Positions 10,623-22,835 of a stretch of 64,000 nt of DNA are shown one piece after another. The DNA comes from Liolophura sinensis (Eukaryota > Mollusca > Polyplacophora > Chitonida > Chitonidae). How positions within the stretch are numbered: the stretch's first letter is position 1; each line of letters begins with the position of its first letter. The position numbers and the translations under genes are program-made. The DNA is taken from assembly GCF_032854445.1 (NCBI RefSeq), contig NC_088306.1:22973764-23037763 (forward strand), written 5' to 3'. The notes below the pieces were generated by a model that was given only the letters and a program-made list of their open reading frames with translations, had not been told where the DNA came from and did no database searches.

Positions 10623-12979
10623 CCCAAAATTCCAGCTGCTGTGTATTTGGCGGTGATTTCCAGTCAGGATGTACCAAGTTGCCAAGACTGAACAGTGAAT
10701 TCTTTTCTATGGCATTTAGAAGTTGAGTTGGATAACATAACCAATGTACGGATCACAACTTATATTTATTCACTGCCACTCACGGAATAAATAGATGCTG
10801 TGATCCGTATATTCGTTATATTAAGACTGAACAGGTAAATGCACGTTCTATCTAGCCGTATTGATAGTCCATGGGCGTGTTTGAATTCTAAGCTGTATAC
10901 ATGGTTTATTGGGATTCAGTATTGATTGATTCTGTGGTTTGTCCAGCGTAATGGTGGAACATGGAAAGCGTGAGTTCAAACCGTGTCCTGCGGCAACATG
11001 ACCTACCCCAGTACACGCATGATTCTCTGGTAAGCTAACCGGCATGTAGCGTTTGGAATCTAACAAACCGCTGGCAACACGTGTTTGCCCGCTAAAAACG
11101 CCAATAGAAGGGCTATATGGCTAATTGCATGGCATTCATGCGAGGCTGACATGTAAGACTGAAATTACTGGAAACTGTTTCCACGTATTTCCTGAGCTCA
11201 CCTGACTAGTTGTTATTGGTTGTTATGCAACCACATTCACAGACCGTGGATTTCTGATTTCTCCATGCAAGGATGTACGACAATGAAGACCAGAGGCTTG
11301 CAGGTTCCATGAAATATTGTTACAGAGTAATAGAATTACAGAAATTAATTTCTGTTTACCCCCGCCTTTACGCGTGACAAAAATTCGGGATGGTCGTGGG
11401 TTTCGCACGGCACGGTTTCCTGTCACCACAATGCTGCCCTCCGTCGTATAAGTGAAATATTCTTGAGTACGGCGTAACACCAATCAAATAAAAATAACCG
11501 TGAGAAGTCCTGACCCGTATTGGATCTGGACTCGACCGCAAGCACAGATGGGAAACCAGCGGCCATTTGCAGGTTGCAGGTAGACGACCTAGCGATGTGT
11601 ATCATCGGAGCGGAAGCCAGCATGAGCTGGACTTGATCTCACAGCAGCCGCATTGGTGGTGTTAATTGTGAGGTTATCGTCTTCATTATTCACGAATAAA
11701 TAGGTGCATGATATGAAGCCAGAATTACTGTACGATTGAAGGAAACCTATTGTATATCGTCTAAACCTTCGGTTTGCTGAGGATTGCACTCTCGAAACGA
11801 CCTAGTTCCACCTTTATGTAGTGACTGGGAGAGTTCAGAACTAATTCTGAAAGCTTAGCTGAAGAATGAAAGGGCTCTTCTCGGTTTCCTTATCCTCGTA
11901 CATACATGGCCACCATCATAAAACACAAATACCACATAGAGTGCGACAATAAACATCAAGTTTATTACAAACGAGAAGCTATCTAGTCGCTGTTTCAAGT
12001 CAATAATGTTCAAATCATGCTTGTGGGGTTCAGGATTGGCGATGTCCTCGTGTTATGAAGGCAATCGGTGGCTTTATTGGCGAAATCTGACCCCCAAAGA
12101 CCATATAACATTTGAAACTTCAATGGCGTTTTATTGGGAATTCAGAGTGAAAATGATTACCAGCTTTGAATGTAGATGAAAATGACGAATTTTTTTATAA
12201 TATTGTGTGTTTTGGGATCTTGTACTGTTGGTCTTACTGGATATGCATGTACATCTGGGTACGTATGTACATGTATATACTATGGTCTTTGAGCATATGT
12301 CTCTGGATCGACTAAATAGGCTATTACACGCGTATGTCTGCATGGTGTCTTTCGGCATGGTGCTTCAGTCTGACCACGCCATCTATTCTTCGTGATATTA
12401 CCTTGCTGAAGACCTGACATCTCCCGAGAGACACGCTTGTATAAGCCTATAAATGGCCGTTGACATGCTCGGCTTCTTATACTGCCTGTCATGTACCGTC
12501 GGGTTTTGTAAGGTCCTTCAGCAATGAGGCTTACGTCTTGTCTGGAGCTTATCTTGAGACGTTGGCTCGGGCGCAACCGTGCACCGTGGTTGCATGTCTG
12601 AACTTTTAGTTAGCATCCTCTTTCAACATGTCACTCAAACATAATTCTCTCTTCCACGAAACGCAACGTCTTAAATATGATTTTCAAGAATACAATCTGC
12701 GTACGCTTAAACTTTCCTGGAAATTGCCATTTATCTTGACGTGTGGATTGGGGGCACGATATAATGATTGGTTGCGTGGTATACAGCTGTTTGGGTACGA
12801 AGCATCATCTTGACTAAATATAATCTGTATGATTAGAGTACGCAATCTGAGTGAGGCCAAATGTTCAACCATACACCAGTTAGTCCGATGAACAATAGTC
12901 TGCTGTTAATTCCAAGCACATTGAATGTACCGTCCTGCTATATTTACACATTATCTATAACTGCGATTAAGGAACACCT
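10623..12979. other. Non-coding, no gene recognised
   Basis: No exon-like coding stretch was recognised. SINE-A debris lies at 11383-11497 (plus; GGATGGTCGTGGGTTTC to GTAACACCAATCA) and about 11568-11660 (minus; AGCCAGCATGAGCTGGACTTG). The small open frames around 12131-12576 show no recognisable protein and overlap on both strands. Confidence 0.5.
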
Positions 12980-13116
12980 GGTCCCCTTTTCGCAAAGCAA
13001 TTGTAGGCTAAGTAAATCGTAACTACCATGGCAACAGATATCCAATACTACGATACGTAGCCATGGTAGTTACGATCATTTTAGCCTAACTTAAGATCGC
13101 TTTGTGAAAAGTGCAC
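12980..13116. mobile_element. Fold-back (MITE-like) element 1
   Basis: The two arms are inverted copies around a centre near 13047. GTAACTACCATGGC on the left pairs with GCCATGGTAGTTAC on the right, CTTTTCGCAAAGC pairs with GCTTTGTGAAAAG, and GTAGGCTAAG pairs with TTAGCCTAAC. Arms of about 55 bp enclose a loop of roughly 25 bp. There is no coding capacity. The ends (GGTCCCC / GTGCACC) are imperfect. Confidence 0.7.
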
Positions 13117-13420
13117 CAAATGTTAAGCTGGACAGAGTCTGTCAGGAATCCAGTGTGTATGGCACGTTTCTGGGCGTATACATGTATATAGGCTTTACCG
13201 GTGACATTTCTGAATTTTAACAACAACATGGAGACTAAAACTAGAAGAGACAAGACAGTGTTGCTGTTGACGAATGGTCAGAATGTATATTAAGGTGAAA
13301 TCCGGCCTGTTGCAAATATACCCTGGGGCTAATATAACTTATACATATTAGTTCCAGATTTACCTCAGCCAGGGCTTTGACTGTTGATGTATAGGCTTAA
13401 AAAGAAGCAACGTACATCTG

Positions 13421-13423
13421 CCC

Positions 13424-13454
<31 letters not shown>

Positions 13455-13456
13455 CC
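13421..13456. repeat. Poly(C) plus (CA)n low-complexity tract
   Basis: Twenty C residues are followed directly by about seven AC repeats. The C run may be length-uncertain in the assembly. Confidence 0.9.
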
Positions 13457-13942
13457 ACTAGCACCACGGCTTAAACAGAATTAAACCTAATCCTAATGCA
13501 GTGATGTTAATTGCAATCTGTTTGAAAGAGGCTTGACGTTTATGCAGGAGAACAATATCATATAGACTGCAGCAAAGATAGTTAAATTAGAACACTGACA
13601 ATGTGACAGTTGGCGAAGATCGACGTTCCAGGTCAATAATCGCAAGGTTGTTTCCGAAAGTACCAAAGAACTAAGACAGTATACAGGGCGAAAATAGGAC
13701 GGAATCAAGCAAAGAGAAGCAGCCTACACTTTTCAATAATCACAGACCATTCCACAATGTACAGGATCATTCATACTGGATCATTTTGTTAGAAAGTTTT
13801 CAACTTTTTTCAGAAAGTGTGTTGTCTAGAATGTTTAACTATCAGATTCTACAATGGGTAACAATGGCCTCATATCCATATTTTTGTTTGAAAGAGTTCG
13901 TTTCAAGGTTCATTCGACGGCGAATTCATCCATAGCTGTATA

Positions 13943-14195
13943 GATATTTATTTATTTATTTATTTATTTGATTAGTGTTTTACGCAGTCCTCCAGAGTAT
14001 TTCACTTACTTGACTGCAGCCAGCAGTGGAAGGAAACAGGACTGAACCTGGGGGAAACCCACTACAACCCGCAGGTTGCTGGAGGACCTTTCCACACACG
14101 ACAGGAATAGAACCCAGCAAGAACTGAGCTTGAACTCACAGCGATCGCATTGGTTGGCTGACTATGAACTACCGGCTATAGACCACGAAGGCCTG
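13943..14195 (-). repeat. SINE-A, near full length, reverse orientation
   Basis: The (TTTA)n tail at 13943-13970 is followed by GATTAGTGTTTTACGC, ATTTCACTTACTTGAC and CGCAGGTTGCTGG. The reverse complement of the tRNA-like head follows, with the B-box reading TTGAACTCACAG and the A-box side ending near CCACGAAGGCC. Confidence 0.85.
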
Positions 14196-14809
14196 TCGTA
14201 TACACATGTATCTATAGAGGTAGTCTGAATGCAATCCGTATATTCACTTGCTTAAAGCTAATGTCACCGCTCGCAAAATGGTCCATACTGGTCAAGGTAT
14301 AGAATCCATTAGTGTTCCAAACACATTTTACACAAGTTCTAACAAAAATACATCGAACATTATTTTGGGGCTCTTTTTAATGGTGTTTCATCTGACAAAC
14401 ACTTCGTGCTAGTGCACGTTTTTTTTTTGGCTGAATCTGCATGGAGTTGCCCTACACAACATGAAATTGCCAAGAAACAGTTCTATAGTCGGACCTCTTT
14501 GCCATCTGCGATCACGTCTGCTATATATGTCACGCCGGCCATATGCCAAGACACTTTGCTCCCCGTTTCCCTGACGACTCAACTTGTAGCTCCAGATCAT
14601 CACCCGTCTCTCAAGTGACGTCCATTTTCGTGAGCTATTCAGTATTGACAATACACTATTGTCTAAACTGCTTATTTTTTTCCTTTCAAGATGCTTCTTC
14701 TTTTGTTATTCTCAATGGTCTAATGTAGTCTTACGTGAGGTTCGCTGGAGATTCCTTGTGCCAGTATCCACGTGGAAGTGCCTACCAATATATTACACAC
14801 CAGTTGTCT

Positions 14810-14912
14810 GGGGTTTATTCCGTTTTCTCCGGTTTCCTCCATCCGCTAAATGTACCCATCCGCCATCATATATTAGAGAAAAATTCAAGAGTATTACGGC
14901 ATAAGAAGGACA
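14810..14912 (+). repeat. SINE-A-like degraded fragment
   Basis: A stretch from GGGTTTATTCCGTTTTCTCC to AATTCAAGAGTATTACGGC recalls the SINE-A 3' half but is heavily diverged. Confidence 0.4.
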
Positions 14913-15091
14913 AAAAATAAAATTTTAATTGGTTTCTCCTTGCTGACCTTGACGCTGTATGACATAAATTTCCATTTGTTGCGAAACCAAGAAGGTTTGG
15001 CATGGTTAAATGTTCATGGGTTGTATCAAGTCTTGACGGTACAATAAGTACGATTAACAATAGATGTCTGACATGTATCTGTGGAATTGGC

Positions 15092-15120
15092 GGGGGGGGG
15101 GGGGGGGGAGGGGGTGTCGG
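15092..15120 (+). repeat. G-rich tract
   Basis: A run of 17 G residues is followed by A and further G-rich sequence. It could form a G-quadruplex on the plus strand, but it may simply be low complexity. Confidence 0.8.
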
Positions 15121-15516
15121 AGGGTAGGGCGCAATTAACCATGAGCCTCTCACCAATGGCTTCCTCTTTGGCCGTACGTGGAAAGGTCTGTGTGCAGTCT
15201 GGCAAATGGAGTTACCCTGTACGGGGAACATTTCTCTCCTCCCCCGTCCCCACATTCCGTTGAACACTCATCGTCACTTTGGTAGGCCAGTAAAGACATA
15301 TAACATGCACCGTGAACAATCTTTACTAACCAAGATTTGTGAACCAGTTCTAACTGTTTCGTATAATTTACCCCCGGTGGCATGTAAAAGTCTGAATGGG
15401 TATAATTCACCCACGCACTGGTCATTTTGAAAACTTATTTGGTTCTTACTCCTAATACAAGGGCGGGTGGATTGACTGCGGCTATAAGTCGGGTGATTTG
15501 ACAGGTGCATTCAGAT

Positions 15517-15733
15517 AATTATTCTGTTAATTTTAACAGAAAGTGTGTTGTCTAGAATGTATTCTGTTATTATAACATTACGTTGTGCTATATTCAACAG
15601 AATATTCTGTAATAAACTTTATGCTGAATTAATAGAATTTATGTGTTATACTTAGAATAATCTGTTGCAATAACAGAATACATTCTAGCATCACTCCGAC
15701 AACAGACTTTCTGCTAAATTTAACAGATTATAT
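15517..15733. mobile_element. Fold-back (MITE-like) element 2
   Basis: The left arm has ATTCTGTTAATTTTAACAG, then AAAGTGTGTTGTC and TAGAATGTATTCTGTTAT. The right arm is its inverse: ATAACAGAATACATTCTA, then GACAACAGACTTTCTG and TTAACAGATTAT. Arms are about 60 bp around a loop of about 85 bp. Part of the left arm (AGAAAGTGTGTTGTCTAGAA) recurs at 13813-13833, so the family is interspersed. Confidence 0.7.
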
Positions 15734-16282
15734 TTTTAGAGGTGGTTTTCTCTGCGACCACTTTAAAAGTTCTTTTCTATTTTCCGCCATAAAGCGTTTT
15801 AGCTGCATAAAATGCAGTTAACATAATTGCAATTTTATTTACCTAATTCTACATAAGCCATTGTGGCTGGAAGCGTGTATGTTACAGCTTTTTAAGCATT
15901 TTTCATGAACAGTTGGACTAAACCATGCAGTGAGGTAAAAATGCCTGTCGTCCCAGCTCTGGTTTCTCTCTCTGTGCTACAGTCTTCCATGCTGACAACC
16001 TTTCTGAATCTCAAACAAATAAACAACCAACAAGAATGTATATCCCACGCGTGCATAGACTAAATATTCAAATGGTGTGCTCAAATCGGGCTGCATGGCT
16101 TCCGTACTTGATTCTTACTTACCCAAAGTCAACCTTTACACAAAATTTTATTAAAATGAATTATTTCATGGAACCCAAAGCGTGATACGCATATGGTCAA
16201 ATAGACAGACATACACACAGAACAGGCGCAAATAATTGGACTATCTATGATCAACCAATGACTAATTGATTAATTGTCACTA

Positions 16283-16370
16283 ATTTATTTATTCGATTGG
16301 TGTTTTACGCCGTCACTCAGGATATTTCAATTAGTACGAGAGCGGCCAGCATTGGTGGGAGGAAACCGAA
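16283..16370 (-). repeat. SINE-A 3' fragment, reverse
   Basis: It reads TTTATTTATTCGATTGGTG, TTTTACGCCGTC, GCGGCCAGCATTGGTGGG and stops at GGAAACCGA. It is flanked on both sides by AATTGTCACTAA, an apparent 12-bp target-site duplication. Confidence 0.8.
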
Positions 16371-16873
16371 TTGTCACTAACTGACTAACAATATGTATAG
16401 GCCTAAAAAGTAGACTGAATGACTGAATATAACTGATCCACTAACTCGTTGGGTAATCAATGTATGTGTTTATTTTGATTTATTGATTAAACTATTGCAA
16501 TGTCCCCTTTGGTCATATATTTTTCAACACTTTAATAACACCTTATTGTGCGATACTGGTATCTGACAGATTGCATATGTACCATATTGATATATTAATC
16601 AGTGAATACAGGATGGTAAAAATACGGCATGTGGCCAAACTACTGATGATTCAGACAACAGCTGGCAAGTATACTGGTCGGTCAGCCACCCCATCCCCCC
16701 CCCCCCTGGCGATTGAAAAAAAAAGCTGTAATTAAGTAGAGAAACAATTAATAAGGCTTGGTAATATGTTCCCTTCAACTCTTTTTTGGGAATAAATTTA
16801 AAAAAAAAGAAATGGAATTGTTTCTAAAGGAAACCTAAACGGTTCATAGTCCATAAATCATATAGTCTTCGTA

Positions 16874-17006
16874 AAATATGTTTATTTTATTTATTTATTT
16901 GATTGGGGTTTCACACCGTGCTCAAGAATATTTCACTTATACAACGGCGGCCAGGATTATGGTGTGAAGAAACCGGGCAGAGCTAGGGGAAACCCACGAC
17001 CTCGTA
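16874..17006 (-). repeat. SINE-A fragment, reverse
   Basis: It runs from a TTTATTTATTTGATTGG tail to AAACCCACGACC. CGTAAAATGTATG follows, and GTAAAATATGT precedes, so a short target-site duplication is possible. Confidence 0.8.
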
Positions 17007-19356
17007 AAATGTATGTGCGCTACAAGATATCTCCGTATGCATATACCTATGGCTAATCATGCATTGGACATTACTTTATGTTTTCTTCTTCCTCTTCCTG
17101 TGTAATGTCTGTATATATGTACATGTATATGCGGATTTATTTTATAACTGCTCCAAAGTGTTGCGAAGTGAATATGAAAGGAGACTGGCCGATGACTGTT
17201 TTTATTGGTAGCCGCGATTTGACTGAAAGCCTGGAATAACAGTTTATATATCACAACAAAATAGCGAAAGTCTCTACGACGGTGATCGAAAGCTAACCTC
17301 TGTTGAAAGAGTAACCCATTTTTTCTCACTTAGAACAGTTCTATTTTTGTCTTCATGTTTCACATCTTTGTGGCTTTTGGGCCCTTTTGTTTCCTGTAGG
17401 CCTGTATGTACAGGAGTGACAGGTGCGTGCACGCGAATAGCAGATCCCTGCGCCACAAAGAAAACCCCACGTTTGACATAGAGATTGTCTCGTGTTTTCA
17501 AGGGAGGTAATTTTGTAAGGAGTACAAAGTGGCAGATAATTTTTATTACTAATTTTCAGCAACTGTAAGGAGGTGCAGACTTGACAAGCAAGTCCTGATC
17601 TTATCTCACTCACTAACAAGGGATCGTTACCATTTTACAATTTTTCTTATTCATATCCTGTTTTGTGCACTACTTTGTTTATCGTGAGCGTGTACGTACA
17701 TCGGTGAGCTACACTCGCGTGCTCAGGTTTACGGTATTAGAGCCTTGATGGGTGACGTTTAAATCGTTAAGATGCTGATACATGGAGTTGTCTTCTGGTA
17801 CGGTATGAGATGAGCTGGAAATTGTGATCATTGTTAACAGAAATTGTGTTCAATTTCAGGCATGTTTTCTTTCAGCATGTAGCCATATTGCGAAGATATC
17901 TGAATATTGGCGTTGTTTTTTGCGGGCTTCCTCTTGCGAGTGTGCAAGAGAATATCAGGGTATCTATTCATCAGGGAACCTGATGTATTTGCACAGGCGG
18001 CAAGTAGTTATTTTTATCGAGGGATATTTGCATTAGTTACTGTAGATCAGACGTTCTTCGCTTAATTAAATGTACCCAAACACCGCCGTTTTTGCATTTG
18101 CACAGAAACAATAGTTGTTTAAGACTGGAAGCCCTTGCACTTTTTATGCCCACAAAACGGCAGTGTTATCATCTGCGTAGCTGTAACATGTACTTCTACT
18201 AGGCTTAATAGACCGAGGGCATTCCATTGCGGAATCTTCCGGCATTTGTGGTTGTTTTCGGAGGAAGAAATTGCGTTAAAAGGCATTCAGATTGACAAAT
18301 TGAGCTCTTTTGTAATGTCTGTTTGTCACATCCAATTGGGACTGGGGCTTTTAATGCATCATCAGCCTTACACTACAGATAACCTGGCACAGTGCGGTGG
18401 TTGCCTTTAGGCAGATCATACCCATCGCAACATCATCATATTACCCCGCAACAGAACTCCTAATTTCCTAAAATAATGATAATGACAAAATAAAATGTAA
18501 AAGCGAAAACCAGATTTCCAAAGTGTTTTAACAGAAGACAAAGAATCAAGTGTGATTACATAGACCTTATAAATGCTCTTCTAGTTTTTCCAAATCCATA
18601 AACTAGGCAGCTGTCGTGCAAGTGAATAATTCTGCACTAGGGAATTGAACAACAGTCAAAATACATGTTGATGTTAGATCAGTAAAAGATGGGTGAAAAT
18701 ATAATGTGACATTACACACATGTAGAATGTTATTGTCTGAGTGATCTGAGACCATGGGACAGCCAGACACTTGCTATTTTGCTTGTAAATACCTGCAAGT
18801 GAAAATATTGTCTAAATGGACATGACAGTTAATACAAAACTCTGCATCCCTGGCAACACAAGTGTAAAATTGCACTATGTTGACAAATATGTGTTCGTCG
18901 ACGTTTGACAGATTGTTTTGTTGTCTACAGTGTAGTAAAATTTTATTTCCCATTGTTATCTGGCATAATTCTCAAAATATCGTCAGTGAATTTGTTGTTC
19001 ATTTTGCCTCTTTCGATATGTACTTTAGTTTCCATGTTATCGTTCACCCTTTTAGTCTGCTAGCCACTGTGACTGTAGACAAGTGAAGTGCCAGGATGCT
19101 AGTGTTTTGAACTGTCAGTCTCTGTTGAAGGTCTATCATTCACATGAGGCATTGCTCTACTGGAATTAAATTGACATAGAAGCCAATTGCCTTTTCTCTG
19201 ACAGCTGTGCAAATAATATGTTGAAGAAAAGCTGATAATAATCCCCACAATGCATGTTATTGTAAAAGTGAGAGCAGTTTTACATGTTCCTTTGGGTGTA
19301 AGGCCAAGTGCAGTTGCTATCAATGTTTTTTGTTATTCAACCTCTTACTGCATAGT
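17007..19356. other. Non-coding, may hold TMEM164 5' exon
   Basis: No exon can be assigned. The stretch is largely free of SINEs and more unique than its surroundings, so it could hold the TMEM164 promoter or non-coding first exon implied by the acceptor at 22436-22438. No decisive motif was found. Confidence 0.35.
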
Positions 19357-19624
19357 ATAGGGGGCCTCCGTGGCTCAGTCGGTTAAAGCGCTAGCGCAGC
19401 GTAATGACCCAGGAGTCTCTCACCAATGCGGTCGCTGTGAGTTCAAGTCCAGCTCATGCTGGCGGCCGTACGTGAGAAGGTCTGCCAGCAACCTGCGGAT
19501 GGTCGTGGGTTTCCCCCGGGCTGTGCCCGGTTTTCCACCCACCATAATGCTGGCCGCCGTCGTATAAGTGAAATATTCTTGAGTACGGCGTAAAACACCA
19601 ATCAAAAAAAAAAAAAAAAAAAAA
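19357..19624 (+). mobile_element. Full-length SINE-A with 14-bp target-site duplication
   Basis: The head is tRNA-like, with A box TGGCTCAGTCGG (19371-19382) and B box GTTCAAGTCC (19441-19450) for RNA polymerase III. The conserved body runs through GCAACCTGCGGATGGTCGTG and AAGTGAAATATTCTTGAG and ends in a 20-bp A tail. It is flanked by perfect direct repeats TCTTACTGCATAGT at 19343-19356 and 19625-19638. Clean ends and intact Pol III boxes indicate a recent insertion mobilised by LINE machinery (family knowledge). Confidence 0.93.
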
Positions 19625-20530
19625 TCTTACTGCATAGTTATTTCACACAGACAATTTGCAAACATGTAAAGTGCATCAACACAGAAAATTCACAAAGACT
19701 GAAAATAGAACAGTTGTTACAGGTATTTTTGTTATTATCCTGCTTGTAGGGTTGACACATTTCCTGTTTATTCTTCACTGCTGGTTGTTAACAGTATGCT
19801 GTCGCTATTGTATGTAGAATTACAACCTATTTCTTTTATCTCTGTACAGCACAACAGTGTGTGGTGAAATGCTCTTGTGTTGTGTTTGCTGCATTGTGAC
19901 ATACATGTAAGCTTGAACAAGTGCTAGAGACAAGAAACAAAAAAACAACCGAATATGGTATAAAGCTAATGATGTAGTCACTGGTCATTATAAAAAGTTA
20001 TTGTTTTGGAATTTAATCCAAATGAGAGGCAGTTTTTGTTACTGATTTTATGATCAAACTCCGTTGATCACTTTTCCCGTGAAATTTGATATACATGTAC
20101 TTTTAAATTTGTCTTTCTCTGATCTGGTCTTTAAAATTCTAGTGCTTTTGAAATTTTGTTTTTGAAGATTTGTTGCCCTACTTTAACAAGTATGGCAGGT
20201 TTGTAATGTGTAGGCCATGCACACCTCTTCATTCTGAGAGGGTTGAAATTACATGCATGTACATAATTCTGTGTAAACATGGTGCTGGGTAAATTGGTGT
20301 CACTGATAAACCTAGTTCCCAGAATCAAGATCGCCAGTGTACTTGTGTAACTGGAATATGTCAAGTCTGATACTTGTTCTTGTTTACCTACATGTAGTTT
20401 CTGCCTGAAATTTGATCAACATGCACAATATCAATTTATTACACAAATGTCGATAAAATATGTGTGAGGAAGTCATGTATATTTACAGGCCAGATGATGC
20501 TGACCGTGTCAAAGCAAAGATGAATATTTC

Positions 20531-21975
20531 AGGGTGCTCATAGTCCTTTAAACCCCTTGAAAGTGCTTGAAAAATACAATTTCATTTTCAAATACTTGAA
20601 AGTCCTTAAAAAAGACAAATACTCCTGGAAACTCCTTGAAAATCTTAGTTTGTCCCGAACTTAAATATTGTCTGTTGACGGCCGAGTCTGCATATCAGGA
20701 GCTCGCTGATAATTTCTCCCATAATCAGGGCTTCCACTGGCACTCGCCATTGTCGCAAATTTAGAACAATTCTTTGAAATGGCAATAACATTTGAAAAAC
20801 TGCGAATGTTTTTGGCGACAAATTTATTTACTTAAAAAAAAAATACAAACGTTATACAAAATCTACCCTGAGAGTTTCTTCTGGGTTTTAAGCAGATTTT
20901 CCGCAATTTTTCTTTAGAAAATAATCTACTTACTTTCATTTCAAACGCCCTCATCTGGGCGAAACAACAACAACACAGTTGTATGGCAATTACTTGACAG
21001 AAATCTACAAAGGGAGTTCAGCATTGTTGCAAGTTGACATTAAATAACGCTTGAAATCATTTTTGTTCAATAACGAGAGAATCATGGCATTTTGGAGAAT
21101 GCCTTTCATCGCCATTGTAAAAAAAAAAAAAAAAGTTATCAAGGGAAATTAAGTAAGGTAGAGTTATCCCTGTAAATGAAGTTAAATTTAACTTTTCCAC
21201 TTAGTAAACTATTTTTTTGGATCCAAAGTAAATTAAATGTTTCAGAATATGTGCCATTACATAAATGTGTATGCTGTCTGTTTTTCTCCTGTCAGACTGT
21301 GTTACTCCAATGTACTGATCATAATGTTGCATTTAAATAAACTGAATTTACAAATCAATTTCGTAACATTTTTTTCTGATAGAGGAAATTACACTTTACT
21401 ACAAATAGGTTGAAAAAGAATTGATTTTTTTTTCAAAAAACAAAAACATGCTGCCAAGCATTGGTCCGTTATTTTGAGGGCAATTGTTCTAAATGTGACG
21501 TTGATAAACTCCAGATATAACTGACGAGACCAAACTGATTCTAGCAGCTACAGCAAGGCAGATAAAAACAAATTACAGAAGGAGACTAGAATAGTCATGG
21601 GCGCTTAGGAAGTATGGCTAAGAAAAAATAGTCTTTACTACAAACTCTGATGAGTGGCTAAAGTGACAGGCTAAAAAACATACTGGCCCAGAGGAAGCCC
21701 TGTATAATGATATATGCCATTCATTTTTTTTAATGAGCCAAGGCCCGGTCAAAGAATGTGTCCCATTACAGAGGTGAAGGGCAGATATTTCTTGCAAAAG
21801 CAAGCATGCTATTCAATATATTTGCATGCAAATTAAAGCATTTATCATTCACACTTAAAAATATAGTCTATACTTTGCACCATGGTATGTTTAAACTAGC
21901 CTTGAAAATGTAAAAAAACTCATGGAAAACTCCTTGAATTTCATTTTCATATACCTGTACGAAACCTGTATTGAT
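20531..21975. mobile_element. Outer terminal-inverted-repeat element enclosing hAT-like copy 2
   Basis: The left end reads CAGGGTGCTCATAGTCC and continues with CCTTGAAAGTGCTTG and ATTTCATTTTC. The right end, read in reverse, gives CAGGTTTCGTACAGG, then ATGAAAATGAAATTC and AAGGAG. The ends are loosely inverted, suggesting an older element interrupted by the hAT-like copy at 20728-21711. The boundary assignment is tentative. Confidence 0.4.
20728..21711 (+). mobile_element. hAT-like non-autonomous element, copy 2
   Basis: The ends are CAGGGCTTCCACTGG (from 20728) and, in reverse, CAGGGCTTCCTCTGG (to 21711). Such CAGGG ends are typical of hAT transposons. The 984-bp interior matches, in inverted orientation, blocks of 6517-8340. 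There is no open transposase frame. Flanks share ATAAT but not a clean 8-bp duplication. Confidence 0.6.
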
Positions 21976-22211
21976 TTATTTGATCGGCATTTTGCTGTAC
22001 TCAAGAATATTTCCCATATATGACTCGCTTCAGGCAGCATTATACTGAGAGGAAACCGAGCAAAGGCCCGGTGGAACCCACTACTATCTTCAGGTATCTG
22101 GTAGGCCTTCCCATGTACGACTAAAAAAGGGAGCAGGCATGAGCTGGACTTGAGCTCACAGTGACCCCATTGGTGAGGGGCTCCTGAGTCATTGTGCCTT
22201 CACTCGTCCAC
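21973..22211 (-). repeat. SINE-A, near full length, reverse
   Basis: The reversed tail is GATTTATTTGATCGGC, the body includes CTCAAGAATATTTC, and the reversed head reads GAGCTGGACTTGAGCTCAC and ends in CCACGAAGGCCTCC. It is moderately diverged. Confidence 0.85.
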
Positions 22212-22438
22212 GAAGGCCTCCAAAAGAGGAATAAAATTAATGGTTCTTTGGTTTACAATAAATTATAGTATAAGACAAGGAGTTTTGTGGAAGTGTATGC
22301 CATGCAGAGTACATCTTTTATGAGGGCAAATAATCATAGTTTAAATCTTAAAGAACTTACATGTAATTCTTTTTTTTTTTTTCAGTCATGAATATATCTA
22401 TGTAGGTTTTTATATTAACTTGTAACTTTTCTTTGCAG

Positions 22439-22835
22439 ATAGTTTCTGAGCTGAAAAGGCATTAAAGTGCAATCAGATATGGCGAGTTCTGACGTCAACA
22501 AGTCGGCATGGCATGGACTTGTAAACTGGGCGTATGACGGGGTAGATTACTCGCTGCCGGGAAATGGGGGGGAGGAGTGTGTGAATTTCCTGGACTTGCG
22601 CCAGCGTGTGTGGGAGTCCGCCTTTGCGTCTTGTTTCGCGTTCATCGTGATGATTTGGGGTTACACTAAAGTACAGTTACCTCAAGTGAAGACAGAGAAC
22701 TATGTGGAGCCGATAAGTAAAAGGATATTGCTTGTCCTCATGTGTTTGACATTCGGCACGGAACTGGGCTTTAAGTTTGCCACAAGACAGATGATCTGGA
22801 TCTTGAATCCTTGTCACCTGGTTACTATGCTTCAG
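22439..22835 (+). CDS. TMEM164: TMEM164 first coding exon (with 5' UTR)
   Basis: The exon follows a TTTGCAG acceptor (22436-22438). UTR runs to 22478 and the ATG is at 22479; an upstream in-frame GTG at 22467 is not needed. It encodes residues 1-119: the N-terminal [19 protein letters not shown] motif, two hydrophobic segments (about 49-61 and 83-94) and the family signature GFKFAT...NPCHLVTM. It ends phase 0 at CAG|GTGAGT. The non-coding first exon upstream was not found. Confidence 0.95.

Noticed and set aside
14866-15267. 133-codon minus-strand frame
   Set aside because: It runs through the poly(C/G) tract (giving a Pro run) and a degraded SINE, with no recognisable domain.
22467-22478. 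Upstream GTG start for TMEM164 adding four residues
   Set aside because: Animal nuclear genes start at ATG. The ATG at 22479 aligns with the family N-terminus.
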